DNA of 64,000 bases, from the NCBI RefSeq assembly GCF_034044635.1, contig NZ_JAXCLX010000004.1, positions 310,001 through 374,000 on the forward strand. Reading direction: 5' to 3'. How positions within the stretch are numbered: the stretch's first letter is position 1; each line of letters begins with the position of its first letter. Below the pieces are notes generated by a model, which did no database searches, had not been told where the DNA came from, and worked only from the letters and a program-made list of their open reading frames with translations. The stretch comes from Dongia rigui (GTDB lineage: Bacteria > Pseudomonadota > Alphaproteobacteria > Dongiales > Dongiaceae). Positions 54,491 through 63,214 of this stretch are shown piece by piece. The position numbers and the translations under genes were made by a program.

Positions 54491-55675
54491 TTAAGCCACC
54501 TTCTCCATCAGCTTGCGCGTGAAGCCGGCGATGCGGTTGCAGGCTTCGGTGAGGCTGATTTCGTCGATGGCGAAGGAAATGCGGACGTGACCTTCAGCAC
54601 TCGGGCCAAAAGCTGTGGCGTCCAGCGTCGCAACGCCGGTTGCCTTGAACAGCGCCCAGGAAAATTCATGTCCGCTCATGCCGGTTCCGCGCACGTCGGC
54701 CATCATGAACATGCCGGCGGCCGGGCTGCGGCAGACGATGCCGGGCAGCTGGCTCAACGCCTTGACCGCCAAGTCGCGGCGATGGCGATAGATCTCGCGC
54801 ATCTCGGCCACTTCCGGCACGTCCTGCTCCAATGCCATAGCCGACGCGTTCTGAATGAAAGGCGGCAGGCCATAGAGATTGGCAAGGCCCAGATTGCCGC
54901 AATGATCGATCAGCGCCTTGGGGCCGACGACCCAGCCGAAACGCCAGCCGGTCATGGCATGGGATTTCGACAGGCTGCTCACCGTGGCCGTCCGCTCCGC
55001 CATGCCAGGCAAGCCGCAGATGCTGACATGCTCGCCGTCGAAGATCAGCGTCGAATAGACCTCATCGGCCACGACCCACAGATCGTGTTTCTGCGCCAGC
55101 GCCGCAATGCCATCGAGTTCGCCGCGGTTGAGCGTGACACCGGTCGGGTTGCTGGGGCTGGCGAAAAAGATTGCCCGGGTCCGGGGCGTGATCGCCTTGG
55201 CAAGATCGTTGATATCGAGGCGGAAATTGTTGGCGGCCTTCAGCGGCACGCGCACCAGCTTGGCGCCACTCGCCTGGATGGTCGCCTCATAGGTGACATA
55301 CATCGGCTCCAGCACAATGGCCTCGTCGCCCGGATCGAGGATCGTCATGGCGACAGCAAAGAGGCCGCTTTGGCAGCCCGACATGATGGCGACATTGTCG
55401 ATCGTGACCGGCTGGCCGGTCGTGCGGCTGTGCTGATTGGCGACGGCGGTGCGCGCCCGCGGCAGGCCCAGGATGTCGGCGTAATGCGTATCGCCGGCGC
55501 GCAGCAGGCGAATGGCTTCTTCCGTGATCGCCTTGGGCGTATCCAGATCCGGATCGCCGATCGAGAGGATGATCACATCCTTCCCCGCACGCTTCTGGGT
55601 CAATGCCTCGACATGAAGGTCCCAGGCGGCAGCACCTTCGCCGGCAACGCGATCGGTCAGTTGGGAATAGCGCAT
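54491..55675 (-). CDS. AruH-like arginine:pyruvate transaminase
   Basis: A 394-residue class I aminotransferase. Length and motifs, MRYSQLTDRVAGEGAAAWD, SIGDPDLDTP, NTHYAD-like DTHYADI, EPMYVTYEA and the PLP lysine in SLSKSHAMTGWR, fit Pseudomonas AruH as I remember it. AruH converts arginine and pyruvate to 2-ketoarginine and alanine. The ATG at 55675 is used; a longer frame to 55813 has no conserved residues. Divergence from a guanidinobutyrase gene, another enzyme of the same arginine transaminase route, strengthens this call. Other amino acid substrates are possible. Confidence 0.75.
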   Translation of the reverse strand: MRYSQLTDRVAGEGAAAWDLHVEALTQKRAGKDVIILSIGDPDLDTPKAITEEAIRLLRAGDTHYADILGLPRARTAVANQHSRTTGQPVTIDNVAIMSGCQSGLFAVAMTILDPGDEAIVLEPMYVTYEATIQASGAKLVRVPLKAANNFRLDINDLAKAITPRTRAIFFASPSNPTGVTLNRGELDGIAALAQKHDLWVVADEVYSTLIFDGEHVSICGLPGMAERTATVSSLSKSHAMTGWRFGWVVGPKALIDHCGNLGLANLYGLPPFIQNASAMALEQDVPEVAEMREIYRHRRDLAVKALSQLPGIVCRSPAAGMFMMADVRGTGMSGHEFSWALFKATGVATLDATAFGPSAEGHVRISFAIDEISLTEACNRIAGFTRKLMEKVA

Positions 55676-55832
55676 GATCAAACCCCGACAGTGGCGGCAC
55701 GTTGTGTTTTTTGTGCCCGTTGCTTTCGCACAAGGAGTAGAGTCCGCGCCAAACACGGTCAAGTCGTGTGTTTTCAAGCAGTTGAAAGGCAATCTCGCCG
55801 CATGAAAGCGCATGCTAGAGTGAGTTCAACGA

Positions 55833-55866
55833 CGGCGTTTCGCCATGCTCTTCGGCGTTTCGCCAT
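55833..55866. repeat. Tandem palindromic operator-like repeats
   Basis: CGGCGTTTCGCCAT occurs twice, at 55833-55846 and 55853-55866, exactly 20 bases apart, i.e. on the same DNA face. Each copy contains the inverted repeat GGCG-TTT-CGCC. They lie 27 bases upstream of the guanidinobutyrase start and look like a paired regulator site. Confidence 0.5.
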
Positions 55867-55892
55867 TTGCTACGACAAATGAGGTCAGGGTC

Positions 55893-56861
55893 ATGAACAA
55901 GGTTCCGCAGGAGAAAGTCTTCCACCAGCCGCTCGGCGGCAATCAGATGCCGCGCTTCGGCGGCCATGCCAGCATGATGCGCCTGCCGACCAGGACGAGT
56001 GCGGCCGGCCTCGACGCGGCCTTTGTCGGCGTGCCGTTCGACATCGGCACATCCAACCGCTCCGGCACGCGTTTTGGGCCGCGCCAGATCCGCGCCGAAT
56101 CCTGCCTCATTCGCCCCTACAACATGGCGACGCGCGCGGCACCGTTCGATTCACTCAGCGTTGCCGATATCGGCGATGTCGCCATCAACACCTTCAATCT
56201 CGAAAAGAGCGTCGCCATCGTCGAGGCGGCCTATGACGAGATCCTCAGCCATAACTGCATCCCGCTCACGATGGGCGGCGACCACACCATCGCCCTCCCC
56301 ATCCTGCGCGCGTTGAAGAAGAAATATGGACCCGTCGGCATGGTTCATGTCGATGCCCATGCCGACGTCAACGACACCATGTTCGGCGAGAAGATCGCCC
56401 ATGGCACGCCCTTCCGCCGCGCGGTCGAGGAAGGCTTGCTCGACGGCAAGCGCGTGGCGCAGATCGGCCTCCGCGCCACTGGCTATTCGGCCGAGGATTT
56501 CGACTGGCCCCGTTCCCAGGGCTTCCGCGTCGTCCAGGCCGAGGAATGCTGGTACAAGTCGCTGGCGCCCCTGATGGCGGAAATCCGCGAACAGCTGGGC
56601 AAGGGCCCGGTCTATTTGAGCTTCGATATCGACGGCCTCGACCCCTCCTCGGCACCCGGCACAGGCACGCCGGAAGTGGGTGGCCTCACCACCATCCAGG
56701 GGCTGGAGATCATCCGCGGCTGCCGCGGCCTCGATCTGGTGGGCTGCGACCTCGTCGAAGTTTCGCCGCCATATGATCCCAGCGGTAACACCTCGCTGCT
56801 CGCCGCGAACCTGCTCTATGAAATGCTCTGCGTCCTGCCCGGCGTCAAATACCGGGCGTGA
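55893..56861 (+). CDS. gbuA: Guanidinobutyrase (ureohydrolase family)
   Basis: A 322-residue binuclear Mn ureohydrolase. Metal ligands are in GGDHTIALP, VDAHADVND and SFDIDGLDP. The N-terminal QPLGGNQMPRFGG and IRPYNMATRAAPFDSL segments closely resemble Pseudomonas GbuA, which cuts 4-guanidinobutyrate to 4-aminobutyrate and urea; agmatinase is the main alternative. The ATG at 55893 has AGGTCAGGG upstream. It is divergent from the AruH-like gene. No urease is in the window. Confidence 0.85.
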   Translation: MNKVPQEKVFHQPLGGNQMPRFGGHASMMRLPTRTSAAGLDAAFVGVPFDIGTSNRSGTRFGPRQIRAESCLIRPYNMATRAAPFDSLSVADIGDVAINTFNLEKSVAIVEAAYDEILSHNCIPLTMGGDHTIALPILRALKKKYGPVGMVHVDAHADVNDTMFGEKIAHGTPFRRAVEEGLLDGKRVAQIGLRATGYSAEDFDWPRSQGFRVVQAEECWYKSLAPLMAEIREQLGKGPVYLSFDIDGLDPSSAPGTGTPEVGGLTTIQGLEIIRGCRGLDLVGCDLVEVSPPYDPSGNTSLLAANLLYEMLCVLPGVKYRA

Positions 56862-56863
56862 TC

Positions 56864-56896
56864 GAAAAAAGGCCGGGCACCAGCCCGGCCTTTTCC
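56864..56896. terminator. Bidirectional terminator after gbuA
   Basis: AAGGCCGGGC pairs with GCCCGGCCTT over a short ACCA loop, flanked by A6 and T4. It separates the convergent gbuA and cytochrome genes. Confidence 0.92.
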
Positions 56897-56899
56897 CGT

Positions 56900-57388
56900 T
56901 CACGGCATCTTCACCGTCATATAGGGCGCGGTTGCTTTTTCCTGGGCGCCGAAAGGCCCAGGCACCTGATGCTCGACCGGCTTCAGGCTGCGCAGATAGG
57001 CGACCAGCGACGCGGCATCCTCCTTGGTGATGTGCCCATAGGACATCCACGGCATGGCCGGCGCCAATTGCCGGCCATCGGGACGCAGGCCGGTGGTGAA
57101 GGCAGCGATGATTTCCGCATCGCTCCAGGCACCGAGGCCCGTCTTCTTGTCCGGCGTCAAATTGGCCGGATAGAACACGCCGAGCCCCGGCACTTCAAAG
57201 CCGATATCCGAACCCGCGAGCGGCGTCTCCACATTCGGCTTTGGCGTGAAGGCGCCGGTGTTATGGCAGCCGCCGCAATCCATGATGCTGGCGAGATAGG
57301 CACCGCGTGCCACTTGGTCATCGGCTGTGGCAGTGTTTGTGAAGGCGGCCAGGATCGACACGGCCGCGACGGCAAAACCGACTTTCAT
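56900..57388 (-). CDS. Monoheme cytochrome c
   Basis: A 162-residue exported cytochrome with a signal peptide (residues 1-22, TATADD) and one heme motif CGGCH (residues 38-42). LTPDKKTGLGAWSD and MPWMSYGHITKED, the latter likely carrying the axial Met, resemble single domains of the diheme cytochrome at 35692-36588. It probably carries electrons in the periplasm. No oxidoreductase partner is adjacent. Confidence 0.88.
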   Translation of the reverse strand: MKVGFAVAAVSILAAFTNTATADDQVARGAYLASIMDCGGCHNTGAFTPKPNVETPLAGSDIGFEVPGLGVFYPANLTPDKKTGLGAWSDAEIIAAFTTGLRPDGRQLAPAMPWMSYGHITKEDAASLVAYLRSLKPVEHQVPGPFGAQEKATAPYMTVKMP

Positions 57389-57630
57389 AACGTTCTCCTG
57401 AATGACGATGCAGCGGGGGCGCGCGGCCCGGCGCTGAATGGCGCCTTCCTTAGGTCATCGTCCTTCCCCAACATACTTAAGAGTTTGCTAACAAGGCGCC
57501 CGCTGCTCTTAGGCTTCTTTAGCATCGGCGGCTGAACATCCGTAAAATTCCCAGCGATTATGGAGCCTTAACCTCCCCTTCATCATTTATATGACTAATG
57601 AGCGGCAATGACAGAGGAGGAAAATTCTTC

Positions 57631-59646
57631 ATGCTCGGCCGCTTTCTCGCCAGCTTCAGCATTGCCAGCCGCATCGGTGCCGGCTTCGGAATTCTGCTCC
57701 TGCTTCTGGGCGGCATATCGGCCTACAGCGTCATTGCCGCCGATGGCACCGAGGACAGCGTCAACCGCTATGCCGAGATTTCCAATGCCACCTTGGGTGC
57801 ACAGCAGATCGCGCGCGATGTGGCCCTGCTGCGCAATGCCGTCATGACCTATGCCAGGGATGGATCGACGGCGGCCGCCGACGACACCCACGCCATTCTG
57901 ACGCGCTTGACCGATGGCCTCACCCAACAGGCCATGACGGCGACTGACGCCAGGAAGGAGCCCCTCGCCCGTATGCAGGAAGTTGTCAGCGCCTATGGCG
58001 CCGATTTCGAAAAATCGATCGCTTTGCGAAGCATCCGGGACAAGCTCATTGCCGAGCAACTGACTCCCGTGGGCACCGCTGCTGCCAAGGCCATGACCGA
58101 TCTGGTTGGCAGCGCCATGGGCGAAAGCAATTTCGAAGGTGCGGCCCTGGCCGGCATCGCCCAGGATGCGCTGATGTCGGCGCGCCTTGCGGCCACACGT
58201 TATCTCGCCGAACTCGATCCGAAGCTCATCGCCACGGCCAAGCAATACGTCACTAAATTCACCACCAGCATCGCCAAGATGCAGAAGAAACTGACGACGC
58301 CACAGCAGCGCATGGCCGCCCAGGACATCACCATGACGATGTTCAAATACGGCCAGGCATTGCAGTCACTGGTGAAGACGGCAGGTGACACCCATCAACT
58401 CATCGACGTTGATATGCCAAAGAAGGATGCCGAGATCGCTGCCCTCGCCGACCAGATCCGCGATGCACAGACAGCCGAACTCCAGGCGATCAAGACGGCG
58501 ACGGAGCGCACCATGGCCAGGACGCGCAACATCACCATCGCGATCGCCATCGCCGGCCTCGCCTTGGGCGGGATCGGTGCCTGGCTGATCGGCCGCTCGA
58601 TTTCGACGCCCATCCGCCTCATGACGGCGACGATGAATGAGCTGGCGAGCGGCCGGCTGGAGACGGAGATACCAGCGCAGACCAACCGCGACGAGATCGG
58701 CGATATGGCCCGCACCGTGCTTGTCTTCAAAGATGCCCTGCAGGCACAACGCGACGCCGATGCAGCCGCCAGAATCGATGCCGACACCAAGCTGAAACGC
58801 GCCCAGGCGCTGGAAAGCCTGATCGCCGGCTTCGAGGGCAAGGTCGGCGAGCTCGCCGACTCATTGTCGACCGCCTCCGGCGCCCTGCAGAGCTCAGCAC
58901 AATCCATGACCGAAACAGCCGATCGCACCAACCGCCAATCGACCGTGGTGGCGACCGCCGCCGATCAGGCAACGGCCAATGTGCAAACCGTCGCCGCCGC
59001 CACGGAAGAACTCAGCGCCTCCATTTCCGAGATTGGCCGCCAGGTCGCGCAATCGACCGGCATCGCTGAAAAGGCGGTTGGCCAAGCACAGCACACCAAT
59101 CAGCAGGTCCGCAATCTTGCCACCGCGGCCCAGGCGATCGGCGACGTGGTGGGTCTTATCAGCGAGATTGCGGCGCAGACCAATCTGCTGGCACTCAATG
59201 CCACCATCGAGGCGGCGCGCGCCGGTGAAGCCGGCCGCGGCTTCGCCGTCGTCGCTTCCGAGGTGAAGAACCTTGCCGGTCAGACAGCCAAGGCGACCGA
59301 GGATATCGGCGCCAAGATCACCGAGATCCAGCAGGCCACGGAGAATTCGGTTGGCGCCATCGCTGGTATCGCGTCAGTGATCGAGGAAATGAGCCGCATC
59401 GCCACCGCCATCGCCAGCGCGGTCGAGGAGCAGACCGCCGCCACGGCCGAGATCGCCCGCAATGTCCAGCAGGCGAGCCAGGGTACCACCGAAGTCTCGG
59501 TCAACATCACCGAGGTCACGGCAGCGGCCGGCGATACCGGTCGCGCCGCTGGCGAAGTGCTGGGAGCGGCCGTCGAACTCGGCGGCAAGTCCAATGTGCT
59601 CAATGAAGAAGTGCGCCGCTTCATCGGAGATGTCCGCACGCTCTGA
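57631..59646 (+). CDS. Methyl-accepting chemotaxis protein (copy 1)
   Basis: A 671-residue chemoreceptor. It has an N-terminal membrane helix (residues 15-38), a periplasmic helical sensor of about 250 residues, a second helix (about 303-320), HAMP ([10 protein letters not shown] onwards) and a signalling domain with the hairpin tip [31 protein letters not shown]. The sensor contains Helical Bimodular-like spacing but no family was assigned. The ATG at 57631 has AGAGGAGG upstream. Ligand unknown. Confidence 0.92.
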   Translation: MLGRFLASFSIASRIGAGFGILLLLLGGISAYSVIAADGTEDSVNRYAEISNATLGAQQIARDVALLRNAVMTYARDGSTAAADDTHAILTRLTDGLTQQAMTATDARKEPLARMQEVVSAYGADFEKSIALRSIRDKLIAEQLTPVGTAAAKAMTDLVGSAMGESNFEGAALAGIAQDALMSARLAATRYLAELDPKLIATAKQYVTKFTTSIAKMQKKLTTPQQRMAAQDITMTMFKYGQALQSLVKTAGDTHQLIDVDMPKKDAEIAALADQIRDAQTAELQAIKTATERTMARTRNITIAIAIAGLALGGIGAWLIGRSISTPIRLMTATMNELASGRLETEIPAQTNRDEIGDMARTVLVFKDALQAQRDADAAARIDADTKLKRAQALESLIAGFEGKVGELADSLSTASGALQSSAQSMTETADRTNRQSTVVATAADQATANVQTVAAATEELSASISEIGRQVAQSTGIAEKAVGQAQHTNQQVRNLATAAQAIGDVVGLISEIAAQTNLLALNATIEAARAGEAGRGFAVVASEVKNLAGQTAKATEDIGAKITEIQQATENSVGAIAGIASVIEEMSRIATAIASAVEEQTAATAEIARNVQQASQGTTEVSVNITEVTAAAGDTGRAAGEVLGAAVELGGKSNVLNEEVRRFIGDVRTL

Positions 59647-59655
59647 ACGCGCACG

Positions 59656-59689
59656 AAAAAGGGCCGCGATCGCTCGCGGCCCTTCCCCG
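59656..59689. terminator. Terminator after chemoreceptor 1
   Basis: AGGGCCGCGA pairs with TCGCGGCCCT around TCGC, flanked by A5 on one side and TTCC on the other, between convergent genes. Confidence 0.88.
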
Positions 59690-59709
59690 ATCAATTCGTC
59701 AAGGACGCC

Positions 59710-60177
59710 TTAGACGCCCGGGCGCAGCGAGATCTGAGCGACACCGGCGGCAACATTGACGCCGACGCTGCCCGTGACACTCACCGGCTGCAGGGCGATC
59801 TGGCTATTGCCGCCACCCACCAGGACATTGGCACCAAGGCCGAGGCCAGCCGCCACATCGGCCGTGGCGCCGCCGTATTCACCGGCCAGCGCACCCGGCG
59901 CGACATTGCCCGGGGCAAAGACGACCCAGATCATATGCGCTTCCTTGGTGAAGCCGATATCGACACCATACTTGTTGATCTCGCCATTATAGACTTCGGC
60001 CGAACCGTCGGCGCGGGTGAAGACGCAGGACATCGTCTTCGACGAACCGAAGATGAAACCCATCCCGCCTGCCACGTTGCAGCTCAGCGAACCGACATTC
60101 ACGCCACCGGCGGAAAAGGCCGGGACAGCGGACATCATCAGCGCCGCGGCCGCGGCGATCAGGCTACCAAATTTCAT
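59710..60177 (-). CDS. Exported DUF992 protein
   Basis: A 155-residue secreted protein with a signal peptide (residues 1-22, VPAFSA). The conserved VGSLSCNVAGGMGFIFGSSKTMSC, EVYNGEINKYGVDIGF and GEYGGATADVAAGLGLGANVLVGG blocks identify DUF992. The two cysteines early in the mature chain probably form a disulfide. The function of this family is unknown. GGGAGC precedes the ATG at 60177; a longer frame exists but breaks the signal peptide. Confidence 0.88.
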   Translation of the reverse strand: MKFGSLIAAAAALMMSAVPAFSAGGVNVGSLSCNVAGGMGFIFGSSKTMSCVFTRADGSAEVYNGEINKYGVDIGFTKEAHMIWVVFAPGNVAPGALAGEYGGATADVAAGLGLGANVLVGGGNSQIALQPVSVTGSVGVNVAAGVAQISLRPGV

Positions 60178-60390
60178 TTTGAAGCTCCCATCTTTTGGAA
60201 ATGTGCTCCGTCGCCCGTCCGCGGCGGTGGAGGGAATGTAGCACCGCCGGCCGCAAACGCCAGAAGCGATACGCGCATAGGCTGTGATGCCCCTCACAAA
60301 GCCCTTATTTCAGCGACTTTATGCCGGCCTGGACAGAAAAGCCTATTCTGTGAACACTTCCACGACCATTCCTTAACGGCCGCCAAGATC

Positions 60391-61329
60391 TTGCAGAAAC
60401 GCCACCTTCCACCGCTCAATGCCCTCCGCACGTTCGAGGCGGCAGCGCGCCATCTGCATATGGGCCGCGCCGCGGACGAACTCGGCGTGACCCATGGCGC
60501 GGTTTCAAAGCAGATCGTCAATCTCGAAGATCAGCTGGGCTTTGCGCTGTTCCAACGGCAGGGCAATCGCCTGGCCTTGACCGATCAGGGAACGCGGCTT
60601 TTGAAGGCGTCGACCACCGCCTTCGATCAACTCGGCTATGCCATTGCCCGGCTGGAAGGCGAAATGATCGCCGGCGAGCTTCGCGTCTCGGTCCCGTCGG
60701 CCTTTGCCGAGAAGTGGCTGATCCCGCGCCTCGCCAAATTCACCGAGACGGCGCCCGGCCTCAAGCTCTCTCTCCTGGCCGCCAATGCCAGTTACGACCC
60801 GGCCAGCGAAGGACGCCTGGGCGATACCGTCGATCTAGCTGTCCGCTTCGGCGAGCCGGTGTGGCAGGACGGCACCGCCAGCCTCCTCTCCCATGTCGGC
60901 TCTTTCCCCGTCTGCGCGCCGCGCCTCCTGGCCGATGGTCCGGGGCTTGGCGCGCCGGCGGACATCCTGCGGCACACGCTGCTGCTGGACGACCCACAGG
61001 GCGCCAATTGGCGCCGCTGGCTGGCCCGTGCCGGCCTGCCCCAAGCCGAGCCTGCCCGGACGATCTATTTCCAGGATTTCAACCTGCTATTGGCCGCCGC
61101 CAAACAGGGGCTGGGGCTGTGTCTCGCCGACCAGATCACGGCTGGCGAGGATCTGGCCCGCGGCCAGTTGCTGCGGCCTTTCCGCCAGTCCATAGAACAT
61201 CTCGGCGCCTATTTCATCGTGCTGCCGGCATTGGTCACGCCGGCCGCCCGTGCCTTTGCCGATTGGCTCGAAGCCGAAATGCAGATGGGGCAGGAATGGC
61301 CCGCCCAGCAGCCTGACCCAGACTCCTAA
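60391..61329 (+). CDS. GcvA-like LysR-family regulator
   Basis: A 312-residue LysR regulator with LPPLNALRTFEAAARHLHMGRAADELGVTHGAVSKQI typical of the GcvA subgroup and a C-terminal effector domain (residues 90-295). The conserved N-terminus starts at LQKRHLPPLNAL, and no ATG is available there. A TTG at 60391 is the best start, although a good ribosome-binding site is not evident. The target is unknown; DUF992 is divergent. Confidence 0.78.
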   Translation: MQKRHLPPLNALRTFEAAARHLHMGRAADELGVTHGAVSKQIVNLEDQLGFALFQRQGNRLALTDQGTRLLKASTTAFDQLGYAIARLEGEMIAGELRVSVPSAFAEKWLIPRLAKFTETAPGLKLSLLAANASYDPASEGRLGDTVDLAVRFGEPVWQDGTASLLSHVGSFPVCAPRLLADGPGLGAPADILRHTLLLDDPQGANWRRWLARAGLPQAEPARTIYFQDFNLLLAAAKQGLGLCLADQITAGEDLARGQLLRPFRQSIEHLGAYFIVLPALVTPAARAFADWLEAEMQMGQEWPAQQPDPDS

Positions 61330-61419
61330 TTGTCATATAAATAGCTGTTCCTTAACCGAATCCTTACCTGCACCTGTTATGGCCTTTCTCAGTCAGGGGA
61401 AACCCCAGGGAGCAGGACA

Positions 61420-63096
61420 ATGAACCTGAAGAACATCACCATCTCGGCCAAAGTGATCATGCTCGTGGTCCTTCTGGCATCGCTTTCTGCCGTCATTGCC
61501 TTCACCGGCTGGTACGGCATGACCCGCATGGGCAAGACCCTCCAGGATGTCGGCACCGTCGAATCTGCAGCCCGCGAGGCGATGGATCTTCGCCTCGACA
61601 TCATCGCCATCAGCCGCATGACCTATCAGCTGGCGCAGGCGCCGGAAAAGGCCGCCGATTTCGCCAAGGAAACGGATCGCCGCACGACGGAGATGCTGGC
61701 GCGTTTCGACGTCTTGGCCGCCGCGGCTGACGACCAACAGAAGAGCCAACTCGATGCCATCAAAGGCGTCCTCGCCCCTTATTTCGACAAGATCCGCAAT
61801 CTGGTCGACGTGGCGTCAAAGGGTGGCGACAAGGCTGCCATTGATGCTGCCTTGGCCGATGGCTTGAAGGCCCAGAAGACCGTTACCGACACGGTCAAGG
61901 TCTACAGCACCTATTCTGCCGAACGCATGAAGACCATGCGCGACGGCGCCCTCGCCCTTTCAAGCAATGCGCAGTGGGTGCAGATCGCGGTCGCCTTGGG
62001 CGGCATCGTCCTCGGCCTCCTCATCGGCTATGTCGTTGCCAATCGCGGCATCGTCCGCCCGATCCGCAGTGTCACCGATGCGCTTCAGCGCCTCGCCAAT
62101 GGTGATCTCAACATCCACGTGGTCGGCACCGATCGCCGCGACGAAGTGGGCGACATCGCCCGCACCATGGCGACCTTCAAGGAAAATGCCGAGGCCCGCG
62201 CAAGACTGGCGGTCGAGGAAGAGCGTCAGCAGCGCGAGAAAATCGCCCAAGGCGAGCGGGTCGCCCGCCTGATCCAAACGTTCGAGCAACAGGCGACGCA
62301 GGTTCTGGGGGTCATCAACGGCTCGGCCTCGACCCTTAACCAGACGGCCGACACGCTCTCGCGCGCTTCGGATGAAACATCGCACCAGACCTCGGCCGTC
62401 GCCGCGGCATCCGAAGAGGCGACGCGCAATGTCCAGCTGGTCGCAGCGGCGACCGAGGAAATGACGGCCTCCATCCGCGAAATCGCCCAGCAGATGACCA
62501 ATGCCCGGTCGGTCGCCAACGACGCCGCGACACGCGCTCAGGAAGCGCGCAACATGGTCCGCCAGCTGGAAGAATCCGGTACCAAGATCGGTGACGTCAT
62601 CGGCCTCATCAACGATATCGCCAGCCAGACCAACCTCCTGGCGCTCAACGCCACGATCGAGGCGGCGCGGGCCGGCGAAGCCGGCCGCGGTTTTGCTGTC
62701 GTGGCGACCGAGGTTAAATCCCTCGCCACCCAGACCGGGACCGCGACCGACGATATCCGCGCCCAGGTTGAAGGCATGCGCGGCAGCATTGCCACGGCGA
62801 CCGATGTGATCACCGAGATTGCGACGGTCATCGACCGCCTTAATGAAATGGCAACGGCCGTCGCCGGCACCATCGAGCAGCAAACCGCCGCCACGCAGGA
62901 AATCGGGCGGAACGCCACGGAAGCAGCCATGGGCACCCAGGAAGTGGCCAAGTCGATCGGCCATGTGTCGGTCGCGGCCGCCACGACGGCCGACGGCGCC
63001 GGCAAGGTCCTTGGCGCCGCCAATGGTCTCACCCAGCAGACCGACACCCTCCAACGCAGCATCGTCGACTTCATCAACGGGGTTCGCGCTGCCTAA
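61420..63096 (+). CDS. Methyl-accepting chemotaxis protein (copy 2)
   Basis: A 558-residue chemoreceptor with helices at residues 10-30 and about 185-207, a 150-residue periplasmic sensor, a HAMP domain ([11 protein letters not shown]) and a signalling domain with [31 protein letters not shown] at the tip. It starts after a CAGGGAG site. The sensor differs from copy 1, so it should detect a different ligand. The two lie within 4 kb, with the LysR and DUF992 genes between. Confidence 0.93.
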   Translation: MNLKNITISAKVIMLVVLLASLSAVIAFTGWYGMTRMGKTLQDVGTVESAAREAMDLRLDIIAISRMTYQLAQAPEKAADFAKETDRRTTEMLARFDVLAAAADDQQKSQLDAIKGVLAPYFDKIRNLVDVASKGGDKAAIDAALADGLKAQKTVTDTVKVYSTYSAERMKTMRDGALALSSNAQWVQIAVALGGIVLGLLIGYVVANRGIVRPIRSVTDALQRLANGDLNIHVVGTDRRDEVGDIARTMATFKENAEARARLAVEEERQQREKIAQGERVARLIQTFEQQATQVLGVINGSASTLNQTADTLSRASDETSHQTSAVAAASEEATRNVQLVAAATEEMTASIREIAQQMTNARSVANDAATRAQEARNMVRQLEESGTKIGDVIGLINDIASQTNLLALNATIEAARAGEAGRGFAVVATEVKSLATQTGTATDDIRAQVEGMRGSIATATDVITEIATVIDRLNEMATAVAGTIEQQTAATQEIGRNATEAAMGTQEVAKSIGHVSVAAATTADGAGKVLGAANGLTQQTDTLQRSIVDFINGVRAA

Positions 63097-63132
63097 GGCC
63101 CAGCTGATTGTCACACTGTGAGAAATAGTGGA

Positions 63133-63171
63133 CCATGCCCGGAACAGAAGTCCCTGGGGTTCCGGGCATGG
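63133..63171. repeat. Long perfect hairpin before the amidinotransferase gene
   Basis: CCATGCCCGGAAC (63133-63145) and GTTCCGGGCATGG (63159-63171) form a perfect 13-base stem around a 13-base loop. No T run follows, so it is not a standard terminator. It may be a leader structure or an extragenic palindrome. Confidence 0.7.
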
Positions 63172-63214
63172 CGCTGCTACCCTGCTCCATCTTCTTTCGA
63201 AAATGGGGAACATC

